A stretch of DNA of 64,000 nt from NCBI RefSeq assembly GCF_005221325.1, contig NZ_CP039890.1, positions 248,001 through 312,000 on the forward strand, in the 5' to 3' direction. Shown here piece by piece: positions 25,737 through 34,183 of the stretch (its first letter is position 1; every line of letters begins with the position of its first letter). The position numbers were made by a program, and so were the translations under genes. Source of the DNA: Agrobacterium tumefaciens (GTDB lineage: Bacteria > Pseudomonadota > Alphaproteobacteria > Rhizobiales > Rhizobiaceae). Below the pieces are notes generated by a model, which was not told the origin of the DNA, ran no database searches, and worked only from the letters and a program-made list of their open reading frames with translations.

Positions 25737-27599
25737 ATGAGCCTTCCAAACGACCTCATCCTCAGCGCAAAGGACGATATCACCATCCGCCAGGATCTCG
25801 TCCTTGTGGCCTTGGGCAAAAGACCGGCGGATCTGGCGATCCGCGTGGGCCGCCTGCTGAATGTACATACGCGCATGTGGGCTATTGACCAGGAGATCGT
25901 CGTCAAGGGACGGCGCATCGCCTGGGTCGGCCCTGCCGGCCAATACAAGGGAGAGGTCGCCGGCCGAGTACACTATCCGGACCTTTCGGCCGTTCCCGGC
26001 TTCGGCGAGGTGCACAAGCACATCGAAAGCACGCACCTGACGCCCGAATATGAGGCAGCCCTTGTTCTGCCGAGAGGCAACACCTGGACGTGCGAGGCGA
26101 GCCACGAATTCGCAAATGTCGACGGCCCCAACAATACGGCATTCTGGAAGACGGCCCGCAGTTATGGCGTACCACACAAGGTCTTCATCCAGCCCGGCTC
26201 CGCAGTGCCTCCGAGCGGATGGGAGAGCACCGGCGGCGATTACGGCTATGAGGAGCAGCGCGGCTTCCTGACGGGAGATCTGTCCGTGGTCAGTCTCGAC
26301 GAGGTCATGGACTGGCCGGCGGTCTGGGATCCGCAAAACCCCGCCTATGAGCGAATATGGGGAATGATCCGTGCTACGGTCGAACAGCGCGGCGTTGTCG
26401 AGGGACACGGTGCAGGTCTTGTCGAGGCGCATGAAACCAGTGCCTTCGCCGCGTCCGGTATCTCTTCCGATCATGAGATCTGGAGTTTCGAGGACGGCTG
26501 GGAGAAAATAAACCGTGGCATCTTCATCGAGATCCGCCCCTATAATTTCCCCGAGGTCTTGCCGGGCCTCCTTGAGCGCGGCCTTCCCGATTGGTCTAGT
26601 ATCGCTTTTACCACGGATGACCGCAGTGCCTCGGAAACGCTGAGAATAGGCGCGAGCGACTACAATCTTCGGTCCGCGATCGAGCACGGCGTCCCGCCCG
26701 AAACCGCCATTCAATGTGTCACGCTCAACCCGGCCAGACATATGCGAATCGACGCATGGGTGGGGAGCATTACACCCGGCCGCTATGCGGATCTCGTGCT
26801 GCTCAACGATGTGGGCGCCGTTTCCATCTCAGCCGTTTACGCGGACGGCTTGCTCGTTTCCGAAGGCAACCAATATCTCGGACCGCAACCCGACATTTCC
26901 TGGCCGGAATGGGCGAGCGAAACGCTGAACATCGGACGCCTCCTGACTGCGGCGGATTTTGCCATTCGGGCTCCCAGCGACCGGCATAGCGTCCAAGCAG
27001 CGCTCCTGCGCCCCTTTCACTGGAATCAGGATTTTCTGACCATGGAACTGAGGGTTGAAAACGGTGAGGTCCAGCGTGACACGGCGCGGAAGATTACGAA
27101 ATTCGCAATAATCGACCGCTATAGCGGCAACGGAAAGCTGGCATCGATGTTCTGGCTGGGCTGCGGTCCGGCGGATCCGGACACTGCTCTTGCCTGCTCC
27201 GTCGCACATGATTCACACAATGTCTGGACAGTGGGCTCCTCCGACGGTGCGATGGCGATGGCCGTAAATCGCCTGCAGGAAATCGCCGGCGGATGGGTGC
27301 TGGCGCATCGGGGCGAGATCGTAGCGGAGGTACGCTACGAGATCGGTGGCCTGATGACGGCGCGCCCGGCAGAGGAACTTGATCGAGAAATGCAGCAGCT
27401 ATACTCAGCCGCGGAAAAGATCGAGTGGATGTACGAGCCTTCCGCTACCAAGATCTGGAAACCGGGCTTTCCGGAAACGCTGATATTCGCCACCCTGACT
27501 TGCCTGCCCTGGCGCTGGGTATTCGTCGCGCCAAGCGACCAGGTGCCGTCAGGACTTGTCAACGTAAACACAGGTCAATCGCATCCTGTCGTCTGGTAA
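25737..27599 (+). CDS. ade: adenine deaminase family protein
   Basis: Amidohydrolase of the adenine deaminase family, 620 aa, longer than the usual 570-600. It converts adenine to hypoxanthine and ammonia in known members. Metal-site motifs are PGFGEVHKHIES (His93 and His95; the usual Asp before the first His is Glu91), ASHEFANVDG (His) and FTTDDRSASE (Asp). The C-terminal beta domain typical of the family follows (residues about 410-600). The replaced residues (GEVHKH for DAHVH-like, HEF for HEI) recur through the protein, so this is a divergent branch that might act on another purine. Its pairing with the NCS2 permease supports purine use. Confidence 0.88.
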   Translation: MSLPNDLILSAKDDITIRQDLVLVALGKRPADLAIRVGRLLNVHTRMWAIDQEIVVKGRRIAWVGPAGQYKGEVAGRVHYPDLSAVPGFGEVHKHIESTHLTPEYEAALVLPRGNTWTCEASHEFANVDGPNNTAFWKTARSYGVPHKVFIQPGSAVPPSGWESTGGDYGYEEQRGFLTGDLSVVSLDEVMDWPAVWDPQNPAYERIWGMIRATVEQRGVVEGHGAGLVEAHETSAFAASGISSDHEIWSFEDGWEKINRGIFIEIRPYNFPEVLPGLLERGLPDWSSIAFTTDDRSASETLRIGASDYNLRSAIEHGVPPETAIQCVTLNPARHMRIDAWVGSITPGRYADLVLLNDVGAVSISAVYADGLLVSEGNQYLGPQPDISWPEWASETLNIGRLLTAADFAIRAPSDRHSVQAALLRPFHWNQDFLTMELRVENGEVQRDTARKITKFAIIDRYSGNGKLASMFWLGCGPADPDTALACSVAHDSHNVWTVGSSDGAMAMAVNRLQEIAGGWVLAHRGEIVAEVRYEIGGLMTARPAEELDREMQQLYSAAEKIEWMYEPSATKIWKPGFPETLIFATLTCLPWRWVFVAPSDQVPSGLVNVNTGQSHPVVW

Positions 27600-28106
27600 A
27601 CTGAAGGCGGTAGGGAGCTGGACAGCTCAAGCTGACGTTGATCAAGGAGGGGCGATGGCCCATTGACGCAGAAAGCAGACAATGTGGAGATTTCTGATCT
27701 CCTCACGGAAACGAGCTGGAGTGAACTCCGTGAAATGCCTGAAGCCTCGGGTAAAGGCGCTCAGTTCGCTTTAGCCAAGCTGATCGCTATTGATCGGGAT
27801 CGCGAGGTGGGTATTGGTAACCAGACTTTCTGCGATCTCCATTCGCACCAAGTTGCGCGCCATGCGAATTCGCCGTGTCGATCGCTTCCTCAAAGAGCGG
27901 AAGGAGGGTCTTCCTCGTAAGGCAAATAATCTGGTGCGAGGCTGTTACGTTGTGCCAGCCCACAGGTCAGAGAAATGAGCTATTATGTTTTATCTTGGTC
28001 CGTTGAAACGATGCGTGTTTGCCTCCGACATCGCAGCGTACAGATCATGTCCCGGGACGGGGTGTAGCCAAGACGACCAGGTCCTAAAACAGGATCGAAG
28101 GGAAAA
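27600..28106. other. 507-bp gap with no recognised gene
   Basis: Between adenine deaminase and the next AraC gene. Short open frames (27663-27920 and 27790-27978) look like pieces of an older frameshifted gene, but no family could be named and no RBS supports them. Confidence 0.4.
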
Positions 28107-29198
28107 ATGAAAGCGACGACATTGCAGCCAGAAAAGTTTTACATAAGAGCGGTCTCACTCATCGGATTCAGCGAAATGGTGGGATCAGCAGGTTATGATC
28201 CCAAGGAGTTGCTTGTATTGGCAGGCATCGATCAATCTGCGCTGGACGATGTAGATCTTTTTATCAGTGCAAACAAGTTCGGAACATTGCTTGAGGTTGC
28301 CGCAAGTCATATGCAGCGACCCACCTTTGGCATTGACTGGGCAAAAAACATGGTTCCTTTCTTTCAGAATCTCGGGCCTGTAATGCTTGCGGCAACAAAG
28401 GCGCGGACCATGCGTGAATGGATCCAGCGGATTGAGGCCTATTGGCATTCACATACCAATGCCTACAGGCCCAGGCGCATCAAGATGCCTGGTACGTCTT
28501 ACGTCGCCTGTCGCTTCGAGTTCGATAACTCGACTGCTCTGCGCCGGCAAAAGATCGAATCGATTTTTGCTTCAATCAGCCTTCTTACGCGGGTTCTCAC
28601 AGGGTTGGCCGACAAACATCATGTGATGGTGCGCTTCAGGCACGGTGGCTCCGTCAACCGGGGCATATATGAAGAGGTTTTCAGATGCCCGATTGAATTT
28701 AATGCGGAGCATTATGAGATCGTTTTTGACGACAGACATCTCGATCTTCCCGTCGCGTGCTCAAAAGAATATCTCAACGCTTGCGCCGCCGCTCATTTCC
28801 ATGAGCGCGTTTCCCGGATGCCGGTATTTCAGGGCACGGCACAGAAAACAGTCGAGACGATGATACGCAGCATGCTTGGCGTTGGAGTGACCAGTGCGGA
28901 GGTTATCGCAAGGTCAATGGGCATGGGAACGAAAACCTTGCAACGAAGACTGGCTGACGAAAATTCATCCTATGTTGAAATCCTGGAGGATATCAGGCGA
29001 GGTGAGGCGGTTCGCCTCCTTGGAACGACCAAGGTGCCGATGTTCAGATTGGCCAAGCTTCTGGACTATTCTTCCGCTCCACCATTCAACCTTGCGTTCC
29101 GGCGCTGGACAGGGCTTTCACCTAGTGAATATCGCAGAGCCAATTCTTGTGAGCGGGAAACGCCGTCGGTTGCGCTGGCTCAGCAGAAAAGCGCATAA
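28107..29198 (+). CDS. AraC-family transcriptional regulator with arabinose-binding-like N-domain
   Basis: 363 aa. The long N-terminal domain (residues about 15-200) is of the type found in OruR/ArgR-like AraC regulators (DPKELLVLAGIDQSALDD, FQNLGPVMLAATKARTMREW). The C-terminal helix-turn-helix is at about 255-345: GVTSAEVIARSMGMGTKTLQ, then RLAKLLDYSSAPPFNLAFRR and WTGLSPSEYRR. The start at ATG 28107 is preceded by GAAGGGAAAA. No clear target gene follows; downstream there is a long IS-derived stretch, so its original partner may be lost. It might also act on the purine genes upstream. Confidence 0.9.
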   Translation: MKATTLQPEKFYIRAVSLIGFSEMVGSAGYDPKELLVLAGIDQSALDDVDLFISANKFGTLLEVAASHMQRPTFGIDWAKNMVPFFQNLGPVMLAATKARTMREWIQRIEAYWHSHTNAYRPRRIKMPGTSYVACRFEFDNSTALRRQKIESIFASISLLTRVLTGLADKHHVMVRFRHGGSVNRGIYEEVFRCPIEFNAEHYEIVFDDRHLDLPVACSKEYLNACAAAHFHERVSRMPVFQGTAQKTVETMIRSMLGVGVTSAEVIARSMGMGTKTLQRRLADENSSYVEILEDIRRGEAVRLLGTTKVPMFRLAKLLDYSSAPPFNLAFRRWTGLSPSEYRRANSCERETPSVALAQQKSA

Positions 29199-29924
29199 AC
29201 GCTGCCGAACAGCATAATTTGGAACAAGATCGAGGCTAAAACTACGCCAAAAAAATATAAAACCTTGATATTCATGGTCTAATTTAAATACGCCGCTTAT
29301 TCAATTAAGCTTCCGTCTTGCAATTCCAGGAGACCGGAAAGACGGACTTTCCGGGCCTGCTAGAGTGTCGAGCAAAAGCTAGTCTGGTATAGTTTTATCC
29401 ATTAGCCGAACGACCGAAAAGACGTCACAATTGATCGTGCGCGACAGCGTTCTTGATAATTATGGACTCCACGACGTTTCCTCTGGTGCACTCTCAGAAA
29501 ACCTGCTGTTACGCTGGGCGATAGCGAATCTTTCTTCAATGAGGGGCTGGGTCGTATCCAGTTATCTTTTGAGAGGTTGATCTTGTTAGTATTGTCGACG
29601 GCGATGGCTCTCTGCTGCCACTTACACGGGACGAGCGGCGAGTGCCCCGCCTGTCGGTGGCTCTGGCAAATTTTGAATCCAGTATAGCTTCCGCTTGGGA
29701 GCGCCAATGTAAATAGTAGTGCGCATCAATGCAAATAATATCGGATCTTATGCCGCTGATCTTAATGTGGGTCGCGGTTTATTACTTCTTCAAGTGGGTC
29801 GCCAACGACGCGGACAGGTAAAACTGCAGCTTTTTTCTTTTTTGCATGAGGGGAAATGTATCAAGAAAAGCTGTCAGTGCTTGGCCATGGTCACAGCGAT
29901 GGTCAATAACAAATGACGGGAACT
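29199..29924. other. gene-free stretch before the IS110 fossil
   Basis: It holds a perfect 8-bp hairpin CCGGAAAG / CTTTCCGG at 29334-29354, and otherwise AT-rich sequence with only short frames. No homology was recognised. It probably includes unidentifiable IS debris. Confidence 0.4.
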
Positions 29925-30425
29925 CGATGAGACTAGGGCCGAAAGATCGCCCAGACCTGAAGTCGGACGCTTCTTTCATGGAGGAACCCAATGTTGTCGC
30001 TGTAGCCACACCGACGCCAGGAATGGTCATCAATCATCGACAAGCCTCGCTTCCCTGTACGACCCTGATCAGATCCCTATATGTGCGCAATTGCTTTGTC
30101 TTCACCTCCCTCAGTCGCTCGGTGAGAGCGCAACACATGCCGCGCCCACTGCCGGAAGCTCGTTGTATTCTTCATCCTCAATCAGCGAGGTTAGAAGCCC
30201 GATACTTTGGGTGCGGTTCGGAGCAATGATGCCGAACTCAGCGAGATGACCCTAGAATAATGAGCTGTGTCCTCTGGGGGAACAGCATCTCTCGGACGCG
30301 ATGAAGGACCAGCACCTTCTGGTGCTGGACCTCCTTGATCGGAACAAACCGTCCGGTTGGTCAAGTGACCGCGTAGGAGATGGCTTCGGCATCGGCAGCA
30401 TCGTTTTTGTTGGTCGTCACCTAGA
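29925..30425 (-). pseudogene. IS110-family transposase fossil
   Basis: Three frames together rebuild an IS110 transposase in order. TNKNDAADAEAI leads into RFVPIKEVQHQKVLVLHRVR and QRTQLI. Then come AEFGIIAP-like text, LLTSLIEDEEYNELPAVGAA and LREVKTKQL, and finally MTIPGVGVATATTLGSSMKE with FRSGRSF (the helix-hairpin-helix of the family). Several frameshifts, stops and a missing C-terminus show long decay. Confidence 0.82.
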
Positions 30426-30536
30426 TGGGGCATGATGTGCGGCTTCTTCCGGCGCAGCATGTCAAACCATAACGACCGCGCGGGTAATTCTCTGAATAGC
30501 ATTGCCAATTCAAATATCATTTGATATTCGAATCTC

Positions 30537-31154
30537 ATGAGAAACATGAACCGTCGCCGACTCACTCGTGAAGAGACCCGAGAGCAGACCCGTCAACGCT
30601 TGATAAAATCCGCACGGCAGCAAGTTGCTGCGCGGGGGTTCAATGCGGCGTCGATGCGCGATATCGCGGAGGCGGCCGGATACTCGCAGGTTGCCTTCTA
30701 TTCTAATTTCGAGAGCAACGAGGCCCTGTTGCTGGAGGTCCTGAAGCTGCACAAGCTTGAGGAATCCGAACGGGTGGCTTCTATCATTGATGCCGTCGGC
30801 GATGACCTCAAAGCGGCTCTCGATGGCGTAGATGCATGGGCGGAAAAACTTTCCGAAAGCCCGGAGCACGCCTTAGTCTCCGCCGAACTTCAACTACACG
30901 CGGTGCGTAATCCCGAATTCGGCAAGGCCTATTGGGCCATCATGGCCGAGCAACGCACGCTCTATGCGCGGCTTGCAAAGCTGCTTTTCGATCTTAGCAA
31001 AGCGCCGCCGCCCGTTGCATTGGAAGATCTCGCGGGGGGATTGATGGCATTGGAACGCAGCGTGACCCTCGACCGGGCGATCAGCCCGGGGAGCATGTTG
31101 AGCATGGTTCCCGTCCTTTTGCGCGCTTTGCTCCATAACGAAAAAAGGAGCTGA
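30537..31154 (+). CDS. TetR-family transcriptional regulator
   Basis: 205 aa. The N-terminal helix-turn-helix is at residues about 15-60 (QRLIKSARQQVAARGFNAAS, then MRDIAEAAGYSQVAFYSNFESNEALLLEVL), followed by a variable ligand-binding C-domain. It is separated from the DJ-1/PfpI gene by a single base and so forms a two-gene operon. It presumably represses this pair and itself; the effector is unknown. Confidence 0.92.
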   Translation: MRNMNRRRLTREETREQTRQRLIKSARQQVAARGFNAASMRDIAEAAGYSQVAFYSNFESNEALLLEVLKLHKLEESERVASIIDAVGDDLKAALDGVDAWAEKLSESPEHALVSAELQLHAVRNPEFGKAYWAIMAEQRTLYARLAKLLFDLSKAPPPVALEDLAGGLMALERSVTLDRAISPGSMLSMVPVLLRALLHNEKRS

Positions 31155-31155
31155 T

Positions 31156-32148
31156 ATGACAGCCGATACCCACCCATCAGGCAAGCCCAAAGCCCTCATC
31201 ATTCTGTCGTCTGCCCGCCATTTTCAGGTCAGCGAGCCGGCGGGCCATGTAATTTCAACGGGAGTTTTTCTTGTTGAACTGGCGCAAGTGCTGAAGGAGT
31301 TCGAAAACTCCCACGAGTTCACATTATGCACGCCCGATGGCGCGTTGCCGCAACTCGATATAAACGGCCTGTCGCTCCCTTTTCTCGCAACGAGCGGCAT
31401 GACCTTCGCCGCTGCCGCCAATATGTTCGCCCCGAAGAGCTTTGCCCGTCGCCATCCCGATCTGGTTTCCCGCCGCAGCGCAGAACTCGCACTTGCCCGC
31501 CGACATCTTGGCGCTCTGCCGCTATCCGAAGTACTGCCTAACACAGACCCGGAAGCGGCCGCCTTGTTTGACGAAGTGTTCGCCAGTTTTGCGGCCCTAC
31601 CGCAAAAAGACTATCTCTCGGCCCAAACAGTCGTCGAACGCCATCGTGATCCCGACGATCCCTTTTCGATCGGGGACTTTGAATTCATTCACTTCCCCGG
31701 CGGACACGCACCAGTCGTGGATTTTAAGGATGCTCCCTGGCTCGGCGAGATTATCAATACGGCGTATGAAGAAAATGTCCTTCTTTCGTTGATCTGCCAC
31801 GCGCCGATCGCAATGACCTCGGCCAGGTGGAGGGTGGATTCCGGTGGAAACCCCTTCGACTACCCGAACCACCCGTTTCGTGGTGCGAAGATCACGACGG
31901 TGCCAAAGTTCGGAGAGCTTGTGGCTCTTTCAACGAACTATCCTAAAATTCCCGGCAAGAAGACGAGATTGCCATACTATGTGGATGAGGCATTGAAAGA
32001 GGCCGGCTACGACGTCCGTCTGTCCTTCAATCCGGCGGCGATCCGTGTCGAATGGGAACCTCACCTAAAGCTGCTGACTGGCAACGGTCCACAATCGATC
32101 GACGTGCAGACGAGCCGCCTGCGATCAATTCTGAGCAGAAGAGAATGA
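31156..32148 (+). CDS. DJ-1/PfpI family protein (type 1 glutamine-amidotransferase fold)
   Basis: 330 aa, longer than the roughly 230 aa of typical members, with an inserted helical region at residues about 75-150. The conserved pieces are SEPAGHVISTGVFLVELA, FEFIHFPGGHAPVVDF (oxyanion and acid region) and the nucleophile Cys in SLICHAPIAM. Relatives include glyoxalase III/Hsp31-type glyoxalases and deglycases. Start at ATG 31156 with AAAGGAGCT, one base after the TetR stop. A role in detoxifying reactive carbonyls is likely but not proven. Confidence 0.88.
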   Translation: MTADTHPSGKPKALIILSSARHFQVSEPAGHVISTGVFLVELAQVLKEFENSHEFTLCTPDGALPQLDINGLSLPFLATSGMTFAAAANMFAPKSFARRHPDLVSRRSAELALARRHLGALPLSEVLPNTDPEAAALFDEVFASFAALPQKDYLSAQTVVERHRDPDDPFSIGDFEFIHFPGGHAPVVDFKDAPWLGEIINTAYEENVLLSLICHAPIAMTSARWRVDSGGNPFDYPNHPFRGAKITTVPKFGELVALSTNYPKIPGKKTRLPYYVDEALKEAGYDVRLSFNPAAIRVEWEPHLKLLTGNGPQSIDVQTSRLRSILSRRE

Positions 32149-32185
32149 GCGTAGGTTGAACTGATCAGCCGATAAATCGCCAAAC

Positions 32186-32695
32186 ATGGCCGTGCTTTTT
32201 GCTGCCGTTGTCCGGTGGCCAGGCATCGTGCGCCCAGATTTGGGGCTGAATGGAAGGACTATAGCTATCCCGACAAAGCAAGTTCGCCTGCTCGACGATG
32301 ACGCACGCTTCGCAGAACTCAAGATCAATCGCGACGTGCCGCAGACTTGGGAAGACGGGTTTCGGCTTTCAAAACCATTTCTGCCCGGAGCGTATGAATG
32401 GTGGTACGCCGACGCGCATTTCTCGAATGGTTATTTTTGCATCGTGGCCCATAATGTCGAAATCAACGCCGATGGCGAGCTTTGCGCGTTCATAAGGCTG
32501 GATATCGCAAAAGACGGAAAGAAGCTCTCGGAACAAAAGATGCCCGTCAATTCAAATGAGCTGCAAATCGCCGACACCCATTGTGACGCTCGGATGGGGC
32601 CGCACTTCTTCCGAAGCGAAGGAGGAAGCCTGGATCGATATCATATCTTTGTTGATCCCGATTCTGCTGGTGGCTTCGGGATGGATATCACATTG
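32186..32695 (+). pseudogene. AttH/CrtC-like lipocalin-domain protein, 3'-truncated
   Basis: The N-terminal roughly 170 residues of a hydroxyneurosporene-synthase/AttH-type protein: QVRLLDDDARFAELKINRDV, QTWEDGFRLS, PGAYEWWYADAHFSNGYFCI, and [15 protein letters not shown]. Homology ends at about 32695 (GMDITL). From 32700 a different frame reads the end of traR, so the gene has lost its second lipocalin domain. No good RBS lies before 32186 and the 5' end is uncertain. The frame runs on to 32836 through traR sequence in the wrong frame. Confidence 0.7.
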
Positions 32696-32699
32696 CCTA

Positions 32700-32912
32700 A
32701 CGCCGAGTGCACAGTATCCGGCGTGGCTCGATCCCAAGGAGGCCGCGTACCTCAACTGGATCTCAGTCGGCAAGACGATGGAAGAAGCGGCCGATCTGGA
32801 AGGCGTCAAATACAATTCGGTGAAAAGCAAACTTGAGGAGGCGAGAAAGCGCTTCCAGATCCATACGATGCCGCACCTGGTGGCCCTGGCCATTCGTGCT
32901 GGCCTCATCTAG
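32700..32912 (+). pseudogene. traR: traR 3' fragment (LuxR-type HTH only)
   Basis: 70 codons in frame to the stop: [20 protein letters not shown], then [20 protein letters not shown] and [11 protein letters not shown]. This closely matches the DNA-binding domain of Ti-plasmid TraR, the quorum-sensing activator of tra genes. The N-terminal acyl-homoserine-lactone domain (about 165 residues) is absent and is replaced by an out-of-frame AttH-like fragment. It lies 9 bp from the convergent traM gene, the normal traR-traM neighbourhood. As it stands it cannot respond to autoinducer. Confidence 0.85.
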
Positions 32913-32921
32913 GCGAAGAGT

Positions 32922-33230
32922 TTAGTTGACCGACACCTTCGGAATGTAGCCCAGCAGACCAACCAGCGTGTTAACGGCGCTCATCTGCGCATGCATCTCG
33001 ATCATCGCTTCGATATATTCGAGATGCTGCTCTCCACCAACAGATTTGCCCGTCTGATAATCCTTCGGCAAAGCCTGGAAAAACTGATCCGCCTTTTCGA
33101 CGAGTTGTCTGTGCAGCCGGATGGCGTTAATCGCCAGGGTCTCGATATCCGGGACTGGAAGTCCGCGCGTGAGCCCGATCACCGGGCGCAGTTCACATGT
33201 GTCCGACACTGCTGAATCTTTCAAATCCAT
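32922..33230 (-). CDS. traM: TraM, TraR antiactivator
   Basis: 102 aa, the same length as Ti-plasmid TraM. It binds TraR and blocks it from activating conjugation genes until autoinducer is high. Family motifs are ELRPVIGLTRGLPVPDIETL, LVEKADQFFQALPKDYQTGK and EMHAQMSAVNTLVGLLGYIP. The start at ATG 33230 is chosen from family length; the frame extends to 33341 without homology. It converges on the traR fragment. A tra box lies 289 bp upstream. With traR broken here, its target must be encoded elsewhere, or it is idle. Confidence 0.93.
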   Translation of the reverse strand: MDLKDSAVSDTCELRPVIGLTRGLPVPDIETLAINAIRLHRQLVEKADQFFQALPKDYQTGKSVGGEQHLEYIEAMIEMHAQMSAVNTLVGLLGYIPKVSVN

Positions 33231-33518
33231 TGGTGATCCAACCCTTGAGTATAGTCTGCGGTGCGCCCCCGCAAACGTTAATCTCTGATCCCAAGCCGGG
33301 GGTTGGAAACTGTACTCGGACAGTCCTGCGACCTTTAGCACCGGAGCACCTGGACATACGTCGCAGGCCCACCGGCCACTGGCCAGAGGATTCTGATGTC
33401 GTATCGGCCGACATCAACCGCCGAGTAAGGGTTTCCACACCCCCGGGCAGCGCGTACTGCCCTGCTCCATCATATAACGGGCCGATGCTTGTTTCGCTAG
33501 AGCGATAGAAAACAATCA

Positions 33519-33536
33519 CTTTGCAGATCTGCAGAG
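33519..33536. promoter_or_regulatory. tra box (TraR-binding palindrome) near traM/traH
   Basis: CTTTGCAGATCTGCAGAG, symmetric at 8 of 9 positions, with the GCAGATCTGC core of Ti tra boxes. It lies between the end of traH and the start of traM, about 290 bp upstream of traM. Confidence 0.6.
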
Positions 33537-33545
33537 TGATCCTGA

Positions 33546-34172
33546 TTAAGGCCTCGCGCCGATCCCGGAAAGGTCGATCCTGATGCCTGCTTTGTTCGGA
33601 TCGGAAGCATCCGCATCCGCCGCGGATTTCACCGTGTCACCGGCTTCAGTAGGGTCGCTATCCTTTTCGGCTTTCTCTGAATCGACGGTTTCAGGCCGAG
33701 CGGTTTCTTCCCGCCGCGGATCCTCCGCCCGAAACACCGCCAGCCCTTCGAAATACCCCGTCTGCCAGGCGATGACCGCATCATCCATAACCTGCGGCAG
33801 GACTTCTTTCGCGGTGGGATTGCCATACCATTTTAAAACGGTGCGAAAGACCTTGGCGAACAGCGCCGTCCCCATGCGGATATTCTCGCAAGCCTCGACC
33901 ATATCCGGCTTCAATTGACCGGCCTCGACGATGCCGAGACCTGCCGGATACTGCGTGATACCCACGCGAACGGTGTTCCGACCGAGATTGTCGCGGATCA
34001 AAGTCAGTGCCTCTTCCGGGGTTGTCGGCTTCGGCACCAGCACCATCCGGCTGCCGGATCGCACGGTGATGGCGAGAGGGTCCTGCGATCCGGCTTTTGC
34101 GATGAACTGCTCAACGATCGAGGGCTTCAGGGAAGGATCGGCGCATTGCTGGATAAGGACGGCATCGAGCAT
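33546..34172 (-). CDS. traH: conjugal transfer protein TraH
   Basis: 208 aa, start ATG 34172 (MLDAVLIQQCADPSLKPSIV), 11 bp after the traB stop, with TAGGAG as RBS. The N-terminal half resembles the family's transglycosylase-like region (IVEQFIAKAGSQDPLAITVR, ENIRMGTALFAKVFRTVLKW). The C-terminal tail of about 60 residues is acidic and low-complexity (EKAEKDSDPTEAGD, AADADASDPNKAG). TraH is the last gene of the Ti-type traAFBH operon; in Ti plasmids traHBF are accessory to transfer. Confidence 0.9.
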   Translation of the reverse strand: MLDAVLIQQCADPSLKPSIVEQFIAKAGSQDPLAITVRSGSRMVLVPKPTTPEEALTLIRDNLGRNTVRVGITQYPAGLGIVEAGQLKPDMVEACENIRMGTALFAKVFRTVLKWYGNPTAKEVLPQVMDDAVIAWQTGYFEGLAVFRAEDPRREETARPETVDSEKAEKDSDPTEAGDTVKSAADADASDPNKAGIRIDLSGIGARP

Positions 34173-34183
34173 CTTGGGTACTC

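Noticed and set aside
25305..26741. Minus-strand open frame of 478 codons opposite the purine permease and adenine deaminase
   Set aside because: Composition rich in Asp, Arg and His with no recognisable domain; the opposite strand holds two well-supported genes.
27663..27920. 85-codon open frame between adenine deaminase and AraC
   Set aside because: No RBS, no family match and overlapping frames of similar quality; treated as unassigned debris.
32556..32699. In-frame upstream extension of the traR fragment
   Set aside because: These 48 codons are the AttH-like gene read in the wrong frame, with no TraR similarity before residue TPSAQ.
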